This document shows positions 52,000 to 63,101 of a DNA stretch of 64,000 nt, piece by piece. A model generated the notes under the pieces. The model had not been told where the DNA came from and made no database searches. It saw only the letters and a program-made list of their open reading frames with translations. Each line of letters opens with the position of its first letter. Positions within the stretch are counted from its first letter, which is position 1. The position numbers were made by a program, and so were the translations under genes. This DNA comes from Nocardia harenae NBRC 108248 (GTDB taxonomy: Bacteria > Actinomycetota > Actinomycetes > Mycobacteriales > Mycobacteriaceae), in NCBI RefSeq assembly GCF_001612885.1, contig NZ_BDBH01000001.1, forward strand, positions 124,001 to 188,000. The letters are read 5' to 3'.

Positions 52000-53628
52000 A
52001 TGGAAAGCATGAAGACGAGCATCGGAGACCAGCTCCAGCAGTTGTGGCAGACCCGGCCGGTCCGGATGTCGCGCCAGGGCCCGGTCGCCGGCGTCGCCGC
52101 CGGCTTCGGCAGGCGCTACGACATCGACCCGGTCCTGGTACGGATCGCGTTCGTGGTGTCGACGCTCTTCGGCGGGGCGGGCGTGGTGCTCTACCTGCTG
52201 GCCTGGCTGATGCTCGACGACGCGGGAGACCCGGGCGTGCCGCCGCGCTCGCTGCTGGACAAGTCGCAGTCGCAGACCAAGACGGTGGTGCTGATCGTCG
52301 CGCTCGCCATCGCGGTGAGCACCATGGGCCCGATCGGGGTCGGGCTCGGCGGGTCCGGGCTGATCAGCATGGCGCTCATGCTCGGCGGGTGGTGGCTGCT
52401 GCACCTGCGGCAGCCGGAGCCGCCGCTCGGGTTGCCGGGGCAGCCGGTGAGCGCGCTCGGTGGTTTCCCGGCCACCGGGTACCCCGGGGTCTTCCCCGCG
52501 GGGCCGCCGCTGCGCTCGGTCGGTGACATGGTCCGGGCCGACCCGGGGCCCTACAGCCCGTACACGAAGCTGCCGGAGTTCTACGTGCCGGAGCCCGGTG
52601 CGGCGCCGACCGTGCCGCTGCGCGCGGAGGCGCCGGACGGCACCGGGCCGGAGCTGACCACGGTGGATGCCCCCGGGTCGCCCGGCACCGCCCAGGGTGA
52701 GACAGGCGGAACCAGCAGCACCGATGACGCCGGAACCGCCGCTTCCGGCACGGCCCCCGGCGGGTCCGGGACCGCCGCAGGCAAGCCCGGCACGACCACC
52801 GGCGAAGCAGGCACGAAAATCGGCGAAGCAGGGACAGCCACCGGCCACGCGGGGACCCCGGCTAGCGCCACAGCGGACGATGGACCCGGCCCGGCAACCG
52901 CCCGCCCCGACCTCACCAAGGAGCCGACCCCGGCAACCGCCCACCCCTTCGTCACCCCGGTCCCCCCCTCCTGGGACCCGCTCGGCGTCGCCCCGCTCGC
53001 CTGGGACCTCCCGGACCCCACCCCCGCCAAGGCGCCGGTCACGGCTCCCGAGCGCCGCCCCCGCTCCCGCCTCACCCCGGTCGTCCTCGGCCTCGCCATC
53101 CTGGCCGCGGGCGCGGCGGGCGCCGTGGCCGCGGCGGGCGCGGAGTGGATGACCCCGGCCCGGATCGGCGCCGCCGCACTGGCGGTACTCGGCGTCGGCC
53201 TGGTGGTCGGTGCGTTCCTGCGCCGCGGCTACGGCCTCTTCCTGGTGACCGTCCCGGTGGCCGGCTTCGTCCTGCTGGCCTCGCTCATCGGCCCGATGGA
53301 GTTCGACCGGGCCGACATGGGCGAGCACGTCTGGACCGCCGCCTCGGCGAGCGCGCTCGAGCCCGCCTACCGGGTGAACATGGGCAATGCCACGCTGGAC
53401 CTGCGGGAACTCGCGCTCACCGAGAACCGAGCGGTGGCGCTGGAGGTCCGGATGGGCGAGGCCGAGGTGCTGCTCCCCGCCGACCTCACGGTGCACATGA
53501 GCTGCGCTACCACCATGGGCGAGTCCAACTGCGTCCCCGGCATCAGCGGCCCGGCCACCGCGGGCGCGCCGGTGCTCGACCTGAATATCGACGTCGTCGC
53601 AGGCAATGTGGAGGTGCGCCGTGGCTGA
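52000..53628 (+). CDS. PspC domain membrane protein
   Basis: About 542 residues from ATG 52000 (MESMKTSIGDQLQQLW). ATG 52009 is an equal alternative and the extension to 51877 is not coding. N-terminal PspC domain (RMSRQGPVAGVAAGFGRRYDIDPVLVRIAFVVSTLFGGAGVVLYLLAWLML), TM helices, a Gly/Thr/Ala-rich low-complexity middle with degenerate GEAGT-type repeats (about residues 230-320), then more TM helices and a C-terminal region of extracytoplasmic type (VNMGNATLDLRELALTENRAVALEV), close to bacterial LiaF/toastrack domains. It is probably part of an envelope-stress sensor with the adjacent kinase. Its 3' end overlaps the next small gene by 8 bp. Confidence 0.88.
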   Translation: MESMKTSIGDQLQQLWQTRPVRMSRQGPVAGVAAGFGRRYDIDPVLVRIAFVVSTLFGGAGVVLYLLAWLMLDDAGDPGVPPRSLLDKSQSQTKTVVLIVALAIAVSTMGPIGVGLGGSGLISMALMLGGWWLLHLRQPEPPLGLPGQPVSALGGFPATGYPGVFPAGPPLRSVGDMVRADPGPYSPYTKLPEFYVPEPGAAPTVPLRAEAPDGTGPELTTVDAPGSPGTAQGETGGTSSTDDAGTAASGTAPGGSGTAAGKPGTTTGEAGTKIGEAGTATGHAGTPASATADDGPGPATARPDLTKEPTPATAHPFVTPVPPSWDPLGVAPLAWDLPDPTPAKAPVTAPERRPRSRLTPVVLGLAILAAGAAGAVAAAGAEWMTPARIGAAALAVLGVGLVVGAFLRRGYGLFLVTVPVAGFVLLASLIGPMEFDRADMGEHVWTAASASALEPAYRVNMGNATLDLRELALTENRAVALEVRMGEAEVLLPADLTVHMSCATTMGESNCVPGISGPATAGAPVLDLNIDVVAGNVEVRRG

Positions 53629-53848
53629 CCACACCGAAACCCCGTGCCGCAGGCGGCGCCGCGGCGGGCTGTCGATGTCCATGCTGGTGGCCGGGCTGAT
53701 CGCGCTGGCGATCAGCATCTGGGCGCTCGCCGGGCCGAGCGCCGCGAGCGCGGCGGAGATCATCCCGCTCGGCTGGACGGCGGTCACCGTCGCCATCGTG
53801 GCAGGCATCCTGCTCGTACTGCCGCGCGGGCGGAACAAGAAGGACTGA
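53621..53848 (+). CDS. Small two-TM membrane protein, coupled to the PspC gene
   Basis: 75 residues from the GTG at 53621, preceded by GGAGG 8 nt upstream and overlapping the PspC stop. A basic N terminus (CRRRRRGG) leads into two TM segments (SMLVAGLIALAISIWALAG and GWTAVTVAIVAGILLVLP) and a basic tail. It is unrecognised beyond being typical of small proteins in these PspC clusters. Positive-inside charges put both ends in the cytoplasm. It is presumably a partner of the PspC protein. Confidence 0.75.
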   Translation: MADHTETPCRRRRRGGLSMSMLVAGLIALAISIWALAGPSAASAAEIIPLGWTAVTVAIVAGILLVLPRGRNKKD

Positions 53849-53899
53849 GCCACGCCGCGAAACAGACGCCGCACCTACCGGGGGCGGCGCCCGTTCGCG

Positions 53900-55462
53900 T
53901 CACTCCCACTCGATGGTGCCCGGCGGCTTGCTCGTCACGTCGAGGACGACCCGGTTGACCTCGGCGACCTCGTTGGTGATCCGGGTGGAGATGCGCTCGA
54001 GCACCTCGTAGGGCAACCGGGTCCAGTCAGCGGTCATGGCGTCCTCGCTGGTCACCGGGCGCAGCACGATGGGGTGGCCGTAGGTGCGGCCGTCGCCCTG
54101 CACGCCGACGCTGCGCACATCCGCGAGCAGCACCACCGGGCACTGCCAGATCTGCCCGTCCAGCCCGGCCGCGGTGAGCTCCTCGCGGGCGATGGCGTCG
54201 GCCTGGCGCAGCGTGGCCAGCCGGTCGCCGGTCACCTCGCCGACGATCCGGATGGCGAGCCCAGGGCCGGGGAAGGGCTGGCGGCCGACGATCTCCTCGG
54301 GCAGCCCGAGCTCGCGCCCGACCGCGCGCACCTCGTCCTTGAAGAGCAGCCGCAACGGCTCGACCAGGGCGAACTCCAGATCGTCCGGCAGCCCGCCGAC
54401 ATTGTGGTGCGACTTGATGTTCGCCGTGCCGCTGCCGCCGCCGGACTCCACCACGTCCGGGTAGAGCGTGCCCTGCACCAGGTACTCCACGGTGCCGCCC
54501 TGATCCGCCACGATCCCGGACACCGCGTCCTCGAAGGACCGGATGAACTCCCGGCCGATGATCTTCCGCTTCTCCTCCGGGTCGGTGACGCCCTTCAGCT
54601 CACCGAGGAACTTGTCCACCGCGTCCACCGTCACCAGCTTGGCGCCGGTCGAGGCGACGAAGTCCTGTTGCACCTGCTCGCGCTCCCCGGCCCGCAGCAG
54701 CCCGTGGTCGACGAAGACGCAGGTCAAGCGAGCCCCGATGGCCCGCTGCACGAGCGCGGCCGCCACCGCGCTGTCCACCCCGCCGGAGAGCCCGCAGATG
54801 GCGGTGCCCGCGCCGATCTGCTCGCGCACCGCGCCGATCAGCGACTCCGCGATATTGGCCGGGGTCCAGCCCGCCGGAATCCCGGCCAGCTCGTGCAGGA
54901 ACCGGCTCAGCACCTGCTGGCCGTGCGGCGAGTGCAGTACTTCGGGGTGGTACTGCACCCCGGCCAGCCGCCGCGCCCGGTCCTCGAAGGCCGCGACCGG
55001 CGCGCCCGCCGAGGTCCCGGTGACGGTGAAGCCGTCCGGGGCGTCGGTCACCGCGTCACCGTGGCTCATCCAGACCGGCTGCACAGCGGGCAGCCCGCCG
55101 TGCAGCACGCCGCCGTCGACGGTCAGCTCGGTACGGCCGTACTCCCTGGTCCCGGTGTGCGCGACGGTGCCGCCGAGCGCCTGCGCCATGGCCTGGAAGC
55201 CGTAGCAGATGCCGAAGACCGGAACCCCGAGATCGAAGAGCCCGGCATCCAGCCGCGGCGCGCCGTCGGCGTACACGCTGGACGGGCCACCGGACAGGAT
55301 GACCGCGGCCGGCTTCTTCTCGGCGATCTCCGCCACCGTGATGGTGTGCGGGACCACCTCGGAGAAGACCCGCGCCTCGCGCACCCGGCGGGCGATCAGC
55401 TGGGCGTACTGCGCGCCGAAGTCGACGACGAGAACAGGGCTCTGGGTATCTGCCACCCGCAC
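53900..55462 (-). CDS. guaA: GMP synthase (glutamine-hydrolysing)
   Basis: Last step of GMP synthesis, XMP to GMP with glutamine amide. 520 residues. The N-terminal class I glutamine amidotransferase triad is intact (Cys in FGICYGFQ, His/Glu in VQYHPEV). The synthetase domain holds the PP-loop [10 protein letters not shown] and the C-terminal dimerisation domain ends KPPGTIEWE, the typical terminus. GTG at 55462 is used, with another GTG two codons on as an alternative. Together with guaB3 and guaB downstream it makes a guanine-nucleotide gene neighbourhood, though transcribed separately. Confidence 0.97.
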   Translation of the reverse strand: MRVADTQSPVLVVDFGAQYAQLIARRVREARVFSEVVPHTITVAEIAEKKPAAVILSGGPSSVYADGAPRLDAGLFDLGVPVFGICYGFQAMAQALGGTVAHTGTREYGRTELTVDGGVLHGGLPAVQPVWMSHGDAVTDAPDGFTVTGTSAGAPVAAFEDRARRLAGVQYHPEVLHSPHGQQVLSRFLHELAGIPAGWTPANIAESLIGAVREQIGAGTAICGLSGGVDSAVAAALVQRAIGARLTCVFVDHGLLRAGEREQVQQDFVASTGAKLVTVDAVDKFLGELKGVTDPEEKRKIIGREFIRSFEDAVSGIVADQGGTVEYLVQGTLYPDVVESGGGSGTANIKSHHNVGGLPDDLEFALVEPLRLLFKDEVRAVGRELGLPEEIVGRQPFPGPGLAIRIVGEVTGDRLATLRQADAIAREELTAAGLDGQIWQCPVVLLADVRSVGVQGDGRTYGHPIVLRPVTSEDAMTADWTRLPYEVLERISTRITNEVAEVNRVVLDVTSKPPGTIEWE

Positions 55463-55522
55463 AGTTTAGTGAGCGCGCGAATCGCCCCGCGCACCCCCGC
55501 GCCGCTGGCTATCCTCATCGGC

Positions 55523-56347
55523 GTGCCGTTCGCCCGTGCGATAGACGCCGACATCCACTACGAGGACAGCGGGGGCACCGGGCCGGTCGTTCTGCTGGCG
55601 CACGAATTCTTCATGGACCGAACGATGTTCGCCGCGCAGCAGGCCGCCCTCACCCCGGAGTTCCGCATCGTCTCGTGGGACGCGCGCGGCCACGGCCGCA
55701 CCCGTGACCAGCGGCTCCCCTTCACCTTCTGGACCGCCGCCCGCGACGCCCTCACCGTGCTCGACCACATCGGCGTGGAGCGCGCGGTGGTCGGCGGCAC
55801 CGCGCAGGGCGGCTTCATCGCGCTGCGCACCGCGCTGCTGGCCCCGGAGCGGGTGGCCGGGCTGGTGCTGATCAGCACCGAGGCAGGTGGCCTCAGCCGC
55901 GAACAGTCCATCGCCACACTGCGTTTCCTCGACCTCTGGTACGACGGGGCCTCCCGCGAGCGGGCCGCGCAGCAGCTCGCCCGCTGGCTCTTCGGCGACG
56001 ACGACTGGTACCGCGCCATCTGGACCAGGCGCTGGCTCGGCCAGGGGCGCCGGGACATCGAGGTGGCCGCGGGCTGCGTGCTCGCCCGCGACTCGGTGGC
56101 CGACCGGCTCGGCGAGATCACCTGCCCCGCCCTGGTGATCCACGCCACCGACAGCGGCATCACCAGGCAGCGGGCCCGCGAACTCGCGCGCGGGCTGCCC
56201 GGCTCGACCTACCTGGAGATCGACGGCGCCCGGCTCGCCGTCACCATGACCCACCCGGAGCCGGTGAACGCCGCGCTCGGCCGGTTCCTCCGGGCGCACA
56301 CCGCGCTCAGGCCCGGACCGTCAGCCCGACCTTCTGGAATTCCTTGA
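55523..56347 (+). CDS. Alpha/beta-hydrolase fold protein lacking catalytic residues (probable pseudoenzyme)
   Basis: 274 residues from a GTG at 55523. A TATCCT element 9 nt upstream suggests a leaderless transcript. The fold is a clear alpha/beta hydrolase: HEFFMDRTMFAAQ, WDARGHGRT, LVLISTEAGG. However, the nucleophile elbow reads GGTAQGG (Ala where Ser is expected) and the terminal His motif is replaced by GARLAVTMTHPE (Leu where GAGH is usual), so classical esterase chemistry is unlikely. It may be a binding protein or regulator. Its 3' end overlaps the convergent guaB3 gene by 41 bp, which is a long overlap for two maintained genes. Confidence 0.8.
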   Translation: MPFARAIDADIHYEDSGGTGPVVLLAHEFFMDRTMFAAQQAALTPEFRIVSWDARGHGRTRDQRLPFTFWTAARDALTVLDHIGVERAVVGGTAQGGFIALRTALLAPERVAGLVLISTEAGGLSREQSIATLRFLDLWYDGASRERAAQQLARWLFGDDDWYRAIWTRRWLGQGRRDIEVAAGCVLARDSVADRLGEITCPALVIHATDSGITRQRARELARGLPGSTYLEIDGARLAVTMTHPEPVNAALGRFLRAHTALRPGPSARPSGIP

Positions 56348-57467
56348 GATCGGAGTACCCGGCCTTCGCCATCGACCGGCGTACCCCGCCAACCAGGTTC
56401 AGCGAGCCGAACGGGTCGTCGGACGGGCCGAAGAGCACCCGGTGCAGGCTCGGCCGCTCGCGCTCCGGGTCGGCGCCGCCCGCGTCCCACGGGTCGTCCA
56501 CGTCCAGCAGCGCGCCGCGCGGCACCGACGGGTGCGCCGCCGCCGACGGCCAGTACCAGCCCCGGCCCGGCGCCTCCGCGGCCAGCGCCAGCGGCACCCC
56601 GAGCACCGCGGCGTCCGCGCCGCAGGCGATCGCCTTGGCCAGCTGGCCCGAGGTCGAGACATCGCCGTCCGCGATCACGTGCACGTACCGGCCGCCGGTC
56701 TCGTCCAGGTAGTCCCGCCGTGCCGCCGCCGCGTCCGCGATGGCGGTCGCCATCGGCACCCCGATCCCGAGCACCTCGCCGGTGGTGGTGGCGCCCGGGT
56801 ACGAGCCGTAGCCGACGATCACGCCCGCCGCCCCGGTCCGCATGAGGTGCAGCGCGGTGCGGTGATCGCTCACCCCGCCCGCCACCACCGGGATGTCCAG
56901 CTCCGCGATGAAGGTCTTGAGGTTGAGCGGCTCGCCGTCGCTCACGTGCTCGGCCGAGATGATGGTGCCGTGCACCACCAGCAGGTCCACTCCGGCCTGC
57001 ACCAGCGCGGGGGTGAGGGCGCGGGCGTTCTGCGGGCTCACCCGGACGGCGACCGTCACCCCGGCCGCGCGGACCTGGGCCACCGCGGCGGCCAGCAGGT
57101 CGGGCTGCATGGGGGCGGCGTGCAGCTCCTGGAGCAGCGCGACGGCGCGGTCGGCGGGGCCGTCGGCGGCCAGCTCGGTGAGCTGCTGGATCTTCGTCTC
57201 GACATCGGCGTGCCTGGCCCAGAGCCCCTCGCCGTTGATCACACCGAGGCCGCCGAGCCTGCCGAGCTCGATCGCGAACTCGGGGGAGACCAGCGCATCC
57301 GTCGGATGGGCGACGACGGGGATGTCGAAGCGGTAGGCATCGAGCTGCCAGGACAGCGACACCTGCTTGGACGAGCGGGTGCGCCGCGACGGGACGATGT
57401 CGACGTCGTCCAGGTCGTATGTTCGGCGAGCGGTGCGGCCCATGCCGATCTCCACGATGTCGCGCAT
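56307..57467 (-). CDS. guaB3: GuaB3-type IMP dehydrogenase family protein
   Basis: 386 residues from ATG 57467 (MRDIVEIGMGRTARRTYDL), an actinobacterial IMPDH paralogue without CBS domains. TIM-barrel features are present (VVAGGVSDHRTALHLMRTGAAGVIVG, VIADGDVSTSGQLAKAIACGADAAVLG). The family's catalytic role is debated, because the classical catalytic Cys loop (GxGSICTT) is not found. The gene is downstream of guaB on the same strand with a 254-bp gap that holds a 141-bp palindromic repeat ending 12 bp before its start. The upstream frame to 58871 is a shadow across guaB. Confidence 0.93.
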   Translation of the reverse strand: MRDIVEIGMGRTARRTYDLDDVDIVPSRRTRSSKQVSLSWQLDAYRFDIPVVAHPTDALVSPEFAIELGRLGGLGVINGEGLWARHADVETKIQQLTELAADGPADRAVALLQELHAAPMQPDLLAAAVAQVRAAGVTVAVRVSPQNARALTPALVQAGVDLLVVHGTIISAEHVSDGEPLNLKTFIAELDIPVVAGGVSDHRTALHLMRTGAAGVIVGYGSYPGATTTGEVLGIGVPMATAIADAAAARRDYLDETGGRYVHVIADGDVSTSGQLAKAIACGADAAVLGVPLALAAEAPGRGWYWPSAAAHPSVPRGALLDVDDPWDAGGADPERERPSLHRVLFGPSDDPFGSLNLVGGVRRSMAKAGYSDLKEFQKVGLTVRA

Positions 57468-57479
57468 AAGTGCTGTGCC

Positions 57480-57620
57480 TTTCTGCCCGCTGGCGCGGGC
57501 GGGGTTTGCGGCCCTTCGGGGTCCCGCGTTCGGCGGCCGAGACTCGCGGCTGCGCCGCATTGCTTCGGCCGCCGAACGCGGGACGGGCCGCAAACCCGTT
57601 GTGGGCTCGTCTGCGACGTC
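57480..57620. repeat. 141-bp palindromic intergenic repeat, copy 1 (in guaB3 leader)
   Basis: It is about 95% identical (7 differences) to the inverted complement of copy 2 at 60035-60175. Internally it folds into a long hairpin: 19-bp perfect arms 57522-57540 and 57565-57583, extended by 10-bp arms 57505-57514 and 57585-57594. It resembles a repeat extragenic palindrome or MITE-like element and would be transcribed in the guaB3 leader. Confidence 0.9.
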
Positions 57621-57687
57621 GCCGCTGATCCGGTGTTTCGCCGCCGGGGTGCCGCCCGGGGGCTGGTGGCCGGGGTGTGGACATGGT

Positions 57688-57719
57688 TCTACCCCGGCCT
57701 TTGCGAAGACCGGGGTAGA
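57688..57719 (-). terminator. Terminator of guaB
   Basis: A 10-bp inverted repeat (TCTACCCCGG at 57688-57697, and CCGGGGTAGA at 57710-57719) lies 2 bp downstream of the guaB stop on the minus strand. Confidence 0.7.
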
Positions 57720-57721
57720 GC

Positions 57722-59955
<2,234 letters not shown>

Positions 59956-60034
59956 GACCGAAATACACCACGGCGCGCCCACACCGGACGCGCCGAACTA
60001 AAAAGCGGGCCCACGCACACCCCGCCCACCCCAC

Positions 60035-60175
60035 GAAGTCGCAGACAAGCCCCCACCGGGTTTGCGGCCCATCCCGCGTTCGGCGGCCGAAGCAATGCGG
60101 CGAAGCCGCAAGTCTCGGCCGCCGAACGCGGGACCCCGAAGGGCCGCAAACCCCGCCCGCGCCAGCGGGCAGAAA
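60035..60175. repeat. 141-bp palindromic intergenic repeat, copy 2 (downstream of rsdA)
   Basis: This is the inverted counterpart of copy 1 at 57480-57620, about 95% identical, with the same long hairpin. It lies between the convergent ends of the DUF5319 and rsdA genes. Its last 21 bp (60155-60175) are duplicated at 60181-60201. Confidence 0.9.
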
Positions 60176-60201
60176 ACAGGGCCCGCGCCAGCGGGCAGAA
60201 A
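60155..60201. repeat. Tandem 21-bp duplication at the end of repeat copy 2
   Basis: The 21-mer starting GCCCGCGCCAGCGGGC occurs at 60155-60175 and again at 60181-60201, a 26-bp period. This partial duplication lies within 10 bp of the rsdA stop. Confidence 0.85.
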
Positions 60202-60206
60202 CACCT

Positions 60207-61265
60207 TTACCCAGCGGGGGTGACTGGAGCTGCCGGCACCTGGATCGACGGTACGGAATCCATCGATGGCGCCGACACCGTCGGCACCGGCTGGGTTGGC
60301 ACGCCGCCACCCCCGGTCGGTACCACGGTCGGCGAGCCGATCGTCGTGGGGGCCGGGGGTGTCGGCTGCTCCGGTTGCGTCGGCTCCGGCGGCGGCTGCT
60401 GCTGCGTCGGCTCCAGGGTGGGAGCCGTCGGCCGGGTCGGAGGCACGGTGCCCGGCTCCTGCGTTCCCGGCTCCTGGGTGCCGAGGATCGTCGGATCCGG
60501 GGTGGTGCCCGGATTGGTCGGCACCGTTGTCGGCACCTGCGCGGACGGCTTCGGCTCGGAGGGCCTCGATTGAGTCGAGGTGATCTGGCTGGCGATGTCG
60601 GGCGCGACCTTCCCCAGTTCCGCCACCAATGCGTTCCAGCGCTCGATCAGATCGTCCTGCTTGGCCGGGTCGTCGACCTGCTGCGCGGTATTGCGCACCC
60701 GGTCGAGCAGCACCCGCGCCTGGTCGTTGTCGCCCTGCGCCAGTGCCGCCTGCACCTGGGCCAGTTCATCGTCGGCACGCGCCACCACGGTGGTCTGCGC
60801 CTGCTCGCTGAACACGACCTCCTTGACCCGCCAGAGCGGGTCGCCGGGCTCGGCGTTGTATGAGAACGCCGTCATGCCGCCGAAGACCAGCGCCAGCGCG
60901 GCCGCCGCGCCCGCGAGCGGGCGCACCAGCCGGAGCCTGCCGCCGCGGCCGGGCGAGACCCGGACCTTCCGCGCCCCGATCTCCTGATTGACAGCCGCCA
61001 CGAGCTCGTCGAGATCGGGCGCCGCCGGGAGGGGTGGCGCGACGACTTCCGCGCGCCAGTCCGCGAGCAGGGCCGCGAGCTGGAACTCCTCCGGGCTGTC
61101 GGTCTGCACCGGTCCATCGCTGGCGATGGCGTCGATGAGCGCGTCGTCGCGGCGTACCGCAGCGATATCGACGGGACCGGTGTCACCGGTCCCCCCGGCA
61201 TAGGGACCGCTGTTCCGCGCGCCGAGCCACGCTTTGCGATCGCCGCGCTCGCCATCCCTAGCCAT
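60207..61265 (-). CDS. rsdA: Anti-sigma-D factor RsdA
   Basis: About 352 residues from ATG 61265 (MARDGERGDRKAW), with AGGTG 6 nt upstream. GTG 61274 is an alternative. A cytoplasmic N-terminal region that should bind SigD, including DIAAVRRDDALIDAIASD, one TM segment (AGAAAALALVFGGMTAF) and a Thr/Pro/Gln-rich extracytoplasmic tail are the features of RsdA. Regulated proteolysis of such anti-sigma factors releases SigD. The gene overlaps the end of sigD by 8 bp, so they are coupled and made in proportion. Confidence 0.88.
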   Translation of the reverse strand: MARDGERGDRKAWLGARNSGPYAGGTGDTGPVDIAAVRRDDALIDAIASDGPVQTDSPEEFQLAALLADWRAEVVAPPLPAAPDLDELVAAVNQEIGARKVRVSPGRGGRLRLVRPLAGAAAALALVFGGMTAFSYNAEPGDPLWRVKEVVFSEQAQTTVVARADDELAQVQAALAQGDNDQARVLLDRVRNTAQQVDDPAKQDDLIERWNALVAELGKVAPDIASQITSTQSRPSEPKPSAQVPTTVPTNPGTTPDPTILGTQEPGTQEPGTVPPTRPTAPTLEPTQQQPPPEPTQPEQPTPPAPTTIGSPTVVPTGGGGVPTQPVPTVSAPSMDSVPSIQVPAAPVTPAG

Positions 61266-61836
61266 ACATTTCACCTGCCCTCGCCACTTGTGACTTCAGT
61301 TTCGCGAGTGCCCTGTGCTGGGCAACCCGTATCGCGCCCGCCGTACTGCCCACGGCGACCGCGGTTTCTTCCGCTGACAAACCCATCACCAGCCGGAGGA
61401 TCAGGATCTCCCGATGCTTCTCCGGGAGAGTCGCGAGCAGACGGTTCATCTGCCTGCTCGTCTCGGAGTCGAGAGCCCTTTGCTCCGGTCCCTGGTCGGT
61501 GGATATGACATCTGGTACTTCGGCCATCGCCTCCGCCTTGTTACGGGCGGCGTTCCGATGCGCGTCGGCGACCTTGTGCGAAGCGATTCCGTATACGAAG
61601 GCCATGAAGGGCCTGCCCTGATCCTGATACCGGGGCAGCGCCGTCATCACGGCCAGGCAGACCTCCTGCGCGACGTCGTCGGCGGAGAGCTGGCCACGCT
61701 CCGCAGCTCCGATCCGCGCCCGGCAGTAGCGCACCACCAGTGGTCGGACCAGTTCGAGTACCTGAGCTAAAGCGGATCTGTCGCCCTGCGCAGCGGCAGC
61801 GACGGCGAGGTCCAACTCTTCGCCCGAGTGCGTCAT
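61258..61836 (-). CDS. sigD: ECF RNA polymerase sigma factor SigD
   Basis: 192 residues from ATG 61836 (MTHSGEELDLAVAAA). An upstream GTG (61869) would add 11 residues as in some homologues. Region 2 is GQLSADDVAQEVCLAVMTALPRYQDQGRPFMAFVYGIASHKVADAHR. Region 4 is LATLPEKHREILILRLVMGLSAEETAVAVGSTAGAIRVAQHRALAKLK. This closely matches M. tuberculosis SigD, an alternative sigma factor of stationary-phase and ribosomal genes. It is coupled with rsdA downstream. Two adjacent hairpins cover its leader (61866-61909). Confidence 0.95.
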   Translation of the reverse strand: MTHSGEELDLAVAAAAQGDRSALAQVLELVRPLVVRYCRARIGAAERGQLSADDVAQEVCLAVMTALPRYQDQGRPFMAFVYGIASHKVADAHRNAARNKAEAMAEVPDVISTDQGPEQRALDSETSRQMNRLLATLPEKHREILILRLVMGLSAEETAVAVGSTAGAIRVAQHRALAKLKSQVARAGEMYG

Positions 61837-61865
61837 CGTCAGAGAGATTCCTGGCGTTACAAGTG

Positions 61866-61909
61866 GCACCGGCGGTGACGGCCGGTGCTTCCGCCCGGAT
61901 CGGGCGGAA
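61866..61909 (-). promoter_or_regulatory. Two adjacent hairpins in the sigD leader
   Basis: The first hairpin has arms GCACCGGC (61866-61873) and GCCGGTGC (61881-61888). The second has perfect 9-bp arms TTCCGCCCG (61889-61897) and CGGGCGGAA (61901-61909). They abut with no gap. They could terminate the upstream gene's transcript or structure the sigD 5' end. The alternative GTG start lies inside the first stem. Confidence 0.5.
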
Positions 61910-62036
61910 CGGGTCTAACAATAGCGACACAACGGATGCCACACGCGCACCCGGTGCGGTCCGCGGATCCCGCCCCCGGGAGGGCATTTCGGGGCCGAGC
62001 GCCGAAGCCGTGGTCGGGCCGAAGATCGAATCCGGT

Positions 62037-63038
62037 TCAGGAGGGGGCCGGACCCGGGAAGTCACCCCCCCTCGCCCGCAGCAGGGCCGCGCATTCGGCC
62101 GCCTCGTCGGCCGCGCCGGCGACGCCGAGGCCGGACCGCAGCATGGCGGTGGCCCAGCGCAGCGGGAGCAGGTCGTACGCGGCACAATCGCCGGCGACCG
62201 GCTCGGCCATGGCCGCGGCGCGGGCGGAATCGCCGGAGGCGGCGGTGGCGGCGGCGAGCAGCAGGGCGGACTTGACGCGGTGCCGGGTCGAGGGGCCTTG
62301 CGCCCCCAGTTCCACGGCCACGGCGGCGTGCTCCAGCGCGGTCCCGTGGTCGCCGACCGAGAGCGCGGTCTCCGCGGTGACCCAGTGCAGGCGGATGGCC
62401 GCGCGCGGGCGGGTGCGCGCGGGCTCGCGCACGCGGGCGAGGAGGCGGAGGGCGAGGGCGGCGCGGGCGCTGCCGAGTGCGTCGGCGGCGAGGCCGGTGA
62501 GGGCGTCGCACCAGGCGTCGATGGGGTCGGGGGTGCCGAACCAGGGGTCGGGCGAGGCCGCGCCGTCCGCGGTCCGGGCGCCCGCGGTCCAGGCGCCGAG
62601 GGGCGAGGCGCCAAGGGCGGCGGCGGCGGGGGTCGCCTCGCCCAGGGCTGCGCTCCCCGGGGCCGCCTCGCCTGAAACCGGGGCTGCGGCCGAAGGAGGG
62701 CCGGAAGCGGCGGCCGAGTTCGTCGGACGCGCGAGGTCGGGCACGAGTCCCGCGAGGGCGGCGGCGCGGCCGTCGGGGTCGGCCGCGGCGGCGTGGCGTC
62801 CGGACTGGCGGACGAGCGAGGCCGTCGTGCTCAGCGCGAGCGAGCGGAGGACCGGGGCGGTGCCGGGGCGGGCGAGGACCGCGAGCTCGGCGCGGGCGGC
62901 GGCGAAGCGCCCGGCGCCGCCGAGCGCGACGGCGCGGTGCCAGCGCTCGAGCGGGGTGCGGGCGGGCGGGAGCCCGGCGGCGCCGGGGGCCGGGCCGAAC
63001 GCCGCCGCGGCGAGAACCGGGGGAAGGGGGCTTACCAC
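62037..63038 (-). CDS. Rv3415c-like conserved hypothetical protein
   Basis: About 333 residues from the GTG at 63038 (VVSPLPPVLAAAAFG), for which a TACAGT element just upstream suggests a leaderless start. An ATG at 63101 would add 21 residues that look unconserved. Strongly Ala-rich and helical, with TPR-like repeats near the C terminus (ALEHAAVAVELGAQGPSTRHRVKSALLLAAATAASGDSARAAAM). It has the same place between sigD and whiB3 as Rv3415c in M. tuberculosis. Function is unknown. Confidence 0.75.
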   Translation of the reverse strand: MVSPLPPVLAAAAFGPAPGAAGLPPARTPLERWHRAVALGGAGRFAAARAELAVLARPGTAPVLRSLALSTTASLVRQSGRHAAAADPDGRAAALAGLVPDLARPTNSAAASGPPSAAAPVSGEAAPGSAALGEATPAAAALGASPLGAWTAGARTADGAASPDPWFGTPDPIDAWCDALTGLAADALGSARAALALRLLARVREPARTRPRAAIRLHWVTAETALSVGDHGTALEHAAVAVELGAQGPSTRHRVKSALLLAAATAASGDSARAAAMAEPVAGDCAAYDLLPLRWATAMLRSGLGVAGAADEAAECAALLRARGGDFPGPAPS

Positions 63039-63101
63039 CGGCGCACTGTATCGGAGCGACCCCAGCGAACCACTCTCACCTGCGCGGCAATCTCTCAGCA
63101 T

